From Actinomycetota bacterium (lineage in GTDB: Bacteria; Actinomycetota; CADDZG01; WHSQ01), in the NCBI GenBank assembly GCA_013695055.1, contig JACDBF010000277.1, positions 1 to 7,033 on the forward strand: 7,033 nt of DNA. Direction: 5' to 3'. This document shows, piece by piece, positions 5,561-7,033 of this stretch (positions are counted from its first letter, which is position 1; each line of letters begins with the position of its first letter). A program made the position numbers and the translations under genes. The notes beneath the pieces were generated by a model. The model searched no databases. It saw only the letters and a program-made list of their open reading frames with translations, and had not been told where the DNA came from.

Positions 5561-6736
5561 CTAGAGCTTGTCGGGGCGCAGGCCAAACTCGTATGCGCCC
5601 AAGGAGTTCAACGCGGTTCGTGTGCGCTGGAAAGACAACTTCAGCTCGGCCCGCAATTCTGGGTCGCCGCGTTTTGTCCGCGGGTCGGTCGGAATAATGC
5701 GATAGGAGTCACGCCGGACGTAGGTAGGCGTGTATCCAGCGTGCACTACTCTGAACGAACCACCCCGATCGGCGATCTCGAGTCTGACGATCACGCCGTC
5801 TTGCGTTTGGGGGACGCAGCACTCCGGAGACTGGTTGGAAAGAAAGTTGCCCATGCCGTAGAAGACGTACTTGCCTCCTATGCGATCGACGGGTTGCACC
5901 ACATGAGCGTGATGCCCGATCACCAGATCGACCGGCCGGGACTTCAGCAGTCGCCGCGACAATGCCACCTGTTCTGCGCTTGGCGCGCTCTGGTATTCCA
6001 GGCCCCCGTGCAGACTGACGATCACGAACTCAGCGCCCGCGGCGCGTGACCGCCGAGCTTCATCAAGGATCGCGCCGGCGTCATTCACGTTGACAAGCCA
6101 CGGCGTTGACGCCAGCTCCACGAATCCATTCAGACCATACGTATAGCTGAGGAGGCCGACCTTGACGCCATTGGCCTTCACGATCGTCGGTGCCCGCGCT
6201 TCCTTGGCGCTGCGGGCCGTGCCCTCATGCTCGAGGCCCGCTCGGTCGAGCACGTCGAGGGTGGCTTGAACTCCGGCAGCACCCTGATCGAGCGAGTGAT
6301 TGGAAGCCGTCGAACAGTAGTCGTAGCCAGCGTTTGCAGCGGCGCTTGCTATCTCGCGCGGGACACTAAAGATCGGATACGACGAGAGTCCTTGATTGTC
6401 GGGCGAGATCGGTGTCTCCATGTGGCAAAGGGCGAGATCGGCGCCCTCGAGTAGGGGTTCGACGGGGTCAAACATCGGGGCGAAGTCGAACCTCGCGGAT
6501 CCCCCGTAGGCGAGCGCTCTGTCCGCCACCTGGGAATGGATCAAGATGTCCCCCGTCGCCGCGATCGTGAAGGATCGCCGCTCTTCTCGAGGCGGAGCCG
6601 GCTGCTTCTCGGGCTCTTCCTTCCCCGGGCCGGCAGCCGTCTGTCCTCGACCGTCGCCGGCTCGCCCCTCCGACTGGCATGCCGACAGGATCACGGCCAG
6701 GCAAAGCAGCAGGGATGCCGCCCCCCTACGGCACAT
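5561..6736 (-). CDS. CapA-family lipoprotein (metallophosphoesterase fold)
   Basis: Probable lipoprotein of 391 residues of the CapA/PgsA family, related to calcineurin-like phosphoesterases and known from poly-gamma-glutamate capsule synthesis, though many members sit in unrelated contexts. With the ATG at 6736 the protein begins with a textbook lipoprotein signal: MCRRG, a hydrophobic core, and lipobox LSAC with Cys20. A Pro/Glu/Gly-rich linker (about 21-52) follows, then the catalytic domain: TGDI (61-64), METP (106-109), SNHSLD (145-150), LHGGLEY (242-248, where many relatives have HWG), GHHAHV (274-279) and YGMGNF (293-298). In-frame ATGs at 6766, 6793 and 6892 give longer N-termini; none has a convincing Shine-Dalgarno sequence, and 6892 would abut the divergent gene's start. 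No capBC-like genes are seen here, so a polyglutamate role is not supported. It probably has its own promoter, diverging from the dehydrogenase gene. Confidence 0.88.
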   Translation of the reverse strand: MCRRGAASLLLCLAVILSACQSEGRAGDGRGQTAAGPGKEEPEKQPAPPREERRSFTIAATGDILIHSQVADRALAYGGSARFDFAPMFDPVEPLLEGADLALCHMETPISPDNQGLSSYPIFSVPREIASAAANAGYDYCSTASNHSLDQGAAGVQATLDVLDRAGLEHEGTARSAKEARAPTIVKANGVKVGLLSYTYGLNGFVELASTPWLVNVNDAGAILDEARRSRAAGAEFVIVSLHGGLEYQSAPSAEQVALSRRLLKSRPVDLVIGHHAHVVQPVDRIGGKYVFYGMGNFLSNQSPECCVPQTQDGVIVRLEIADRGGSFRVVHAGYTPTYVRRDSYRIIPTDPRTKRGDPELRAELKLSFQRTRTALNSLGAYEFGLRPDKL

Positions 6737-6839
6737 CCCTTTTGGCGTGGAGCGGTGTCCTCCCATGTTGACTAGGACTCTAGCGAGAGCCATCCGGTTT
6801 TCCCGCCCCGCCCCTGTGAGCGTCTTTCCTGAATGGCCT

Positions 6840-6871
6840 CGCCTGCTACGGTCATCTGGTCGGCGCAGGCG
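6840..6871. repeat. 7-bp inverted repeat in the promoter region of the aldehyde dehydrogenase
   Basis: Perfect arms CGCCTGC (6840-6846) and GCAGGCG (6865-6871) with an 18-bp spacer. The spacer opens with TACGGT (6847-6852), a TANNNT-type -10 preceded by TG as in extended -10 promoters, about 40 bases before the ATG. The arrangement would suit a repressor site around the promoter, but arms this short arise by chance in GC-rich DNA. Confidence 0.3.
6844..6852 (+). promoter_or_regulatory. Candidate extended -10 promoter for the aldehyde dehydrogenase
   Basis: TGC followed by TACGGT resembles an extended -10 (TGN-TANNNT). The expected start of transcription near 6859 would leave a leader of about 35 bases containing the GGAAGGAG site. 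No good -35 is seen, so confidence is low. Confidence 0.28.
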
Positions 6872-6876
6872 TTTTC

Positions 6877-6884
6877 GGAAGGAG
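6877..6884 (+). promoter_or_regulatory. Ribosome binding site for the aldehyde dehydrogenase
   Basis: GGAAGGAG, the strongest Shine-Dalgarno sequence in the window, ten bases upstream of the ATG at 6895. It fixes the start of the truncated plus-strand gene. Confidence 0.75.
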
Positions 6885-6894
6885 TCGTTCATAA

Positions 6895-7033
6895 ATGGCC
6901 GTTCGCAAGCTGCAGAACTTCATCGACGGTGAGTACAGGGACGCGAGCGAGGGAAAGACCGCCCTTTTGACCGACCCCTCCACGGGCAAGGAATTCGCCG
7001 AGGCCCCGCTGTCATCCCAGCCCGACGTGGACG
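6895..7033 (+). CDS. Aldehyde dehydrogenase, N-terminal fragment
   Basis: The first 46 codons of a gene that continues beyond the window. The product starts MAVRKLQNFIDGEYRDASEG and continues with a DPSTGKEFAEAPL segment, the usual N-terminus of NAD(P)-dependent aldehyde dehydrogenases (the F-I-D/N-G-E and NP-A-T-G-E-x-F-A elements preceding the Rossmann domain). The start is well fixed: GGAAGGAG at 6877-6884 lies ten bases ahead of the ATG. The wording resembles gamma-aminobutyraldehyde dehydrogenases of actinobacteria, but the catalytic Cys and Glu and the substrate-defining parts are outside the window, so the substrate is only a guess. It diverges from the CapA gene across about 158 bp that should hold both promoters. 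Confidence 0.85.
   Translation, partial: MAVRKLQNFIDGEYRDASEGKTALLTDPSTGKEFAEAPLSSQPDVD

Noticed and set aside
5561..6736. Poly-gamma-glutamate capsule locus
   Set aside because: Only a CapA-family gene is present; no ligase (CapB) or CapC-like genes are nearby, and CapA relatives are common outside capsule loci.

Overview
The window is GC-rich and almost fully coding. The closest guess for its source is a high-GC, probably actinobacterial chromosome: GTG and TTG starts are frequent, a LolA/RseB-like secreted protein sits beside an ABC exporter, and the gene families match that group. This is inference from style and families; no rRNA or other taxonomic marker is present.

Layout. Positions 1-439 (+) hold the 3' end of an NrfD/PsrC-type membrane subunit of a respiratory oxidoreductase, whose other subunits must lie upstream of the window. 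It converges, with only a 10-bp gap, on a tight six-gene minus-strand cluster at 450-5424. Read 5' to 3' on that strand, the cluster is: a YjbQ-family (UPF0047) small protein; a secreted or anchored LolA/RseB-fold protein; an ABC ATPase of the BcrA/DrrA type; its six-helix ABC-2 permease; an OmpR-family response regulator; and a histidine kinase with almost no extracytoplasmic sensor. Three of the five junctions are 4-bp start/stop overlaps (GTGA, TTGA, ATGA) and the other two are about 10 and 20 bp, so the genes are very likely one operon. About 135 bp upstream comes the end of a CapA-family lipoprotein (5561-6736, minus). Divergent from it, a plus-strand aldehyde dehydrogenase begins at 6895 behind a strong ribosome binding site and runs off the window.

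How the genes may work together. The two-component system, the ABC exporter and the extracytoplasmic lipid-binding-fold protein look like a self-regulated cell-envelope module: the kinase senses a membrane-associated signal, the regulator controls the operon, and the exporter with its secreted partner moves or removes a hydrophobic ligand. An acidic residue in place of the Q-loop glutamine, as in bacitracin- and lantibiotic-resistance ATPases, fits that reading. The substrate is not visible in the sequence. The role of YjbQ at the head of the operon is the least explained part and the best candidate for something new. Two short inverted repeats in the intergenic regions are possible operators. 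I found no mobile elements, CRISPR arrays, tRNA or rRNA.
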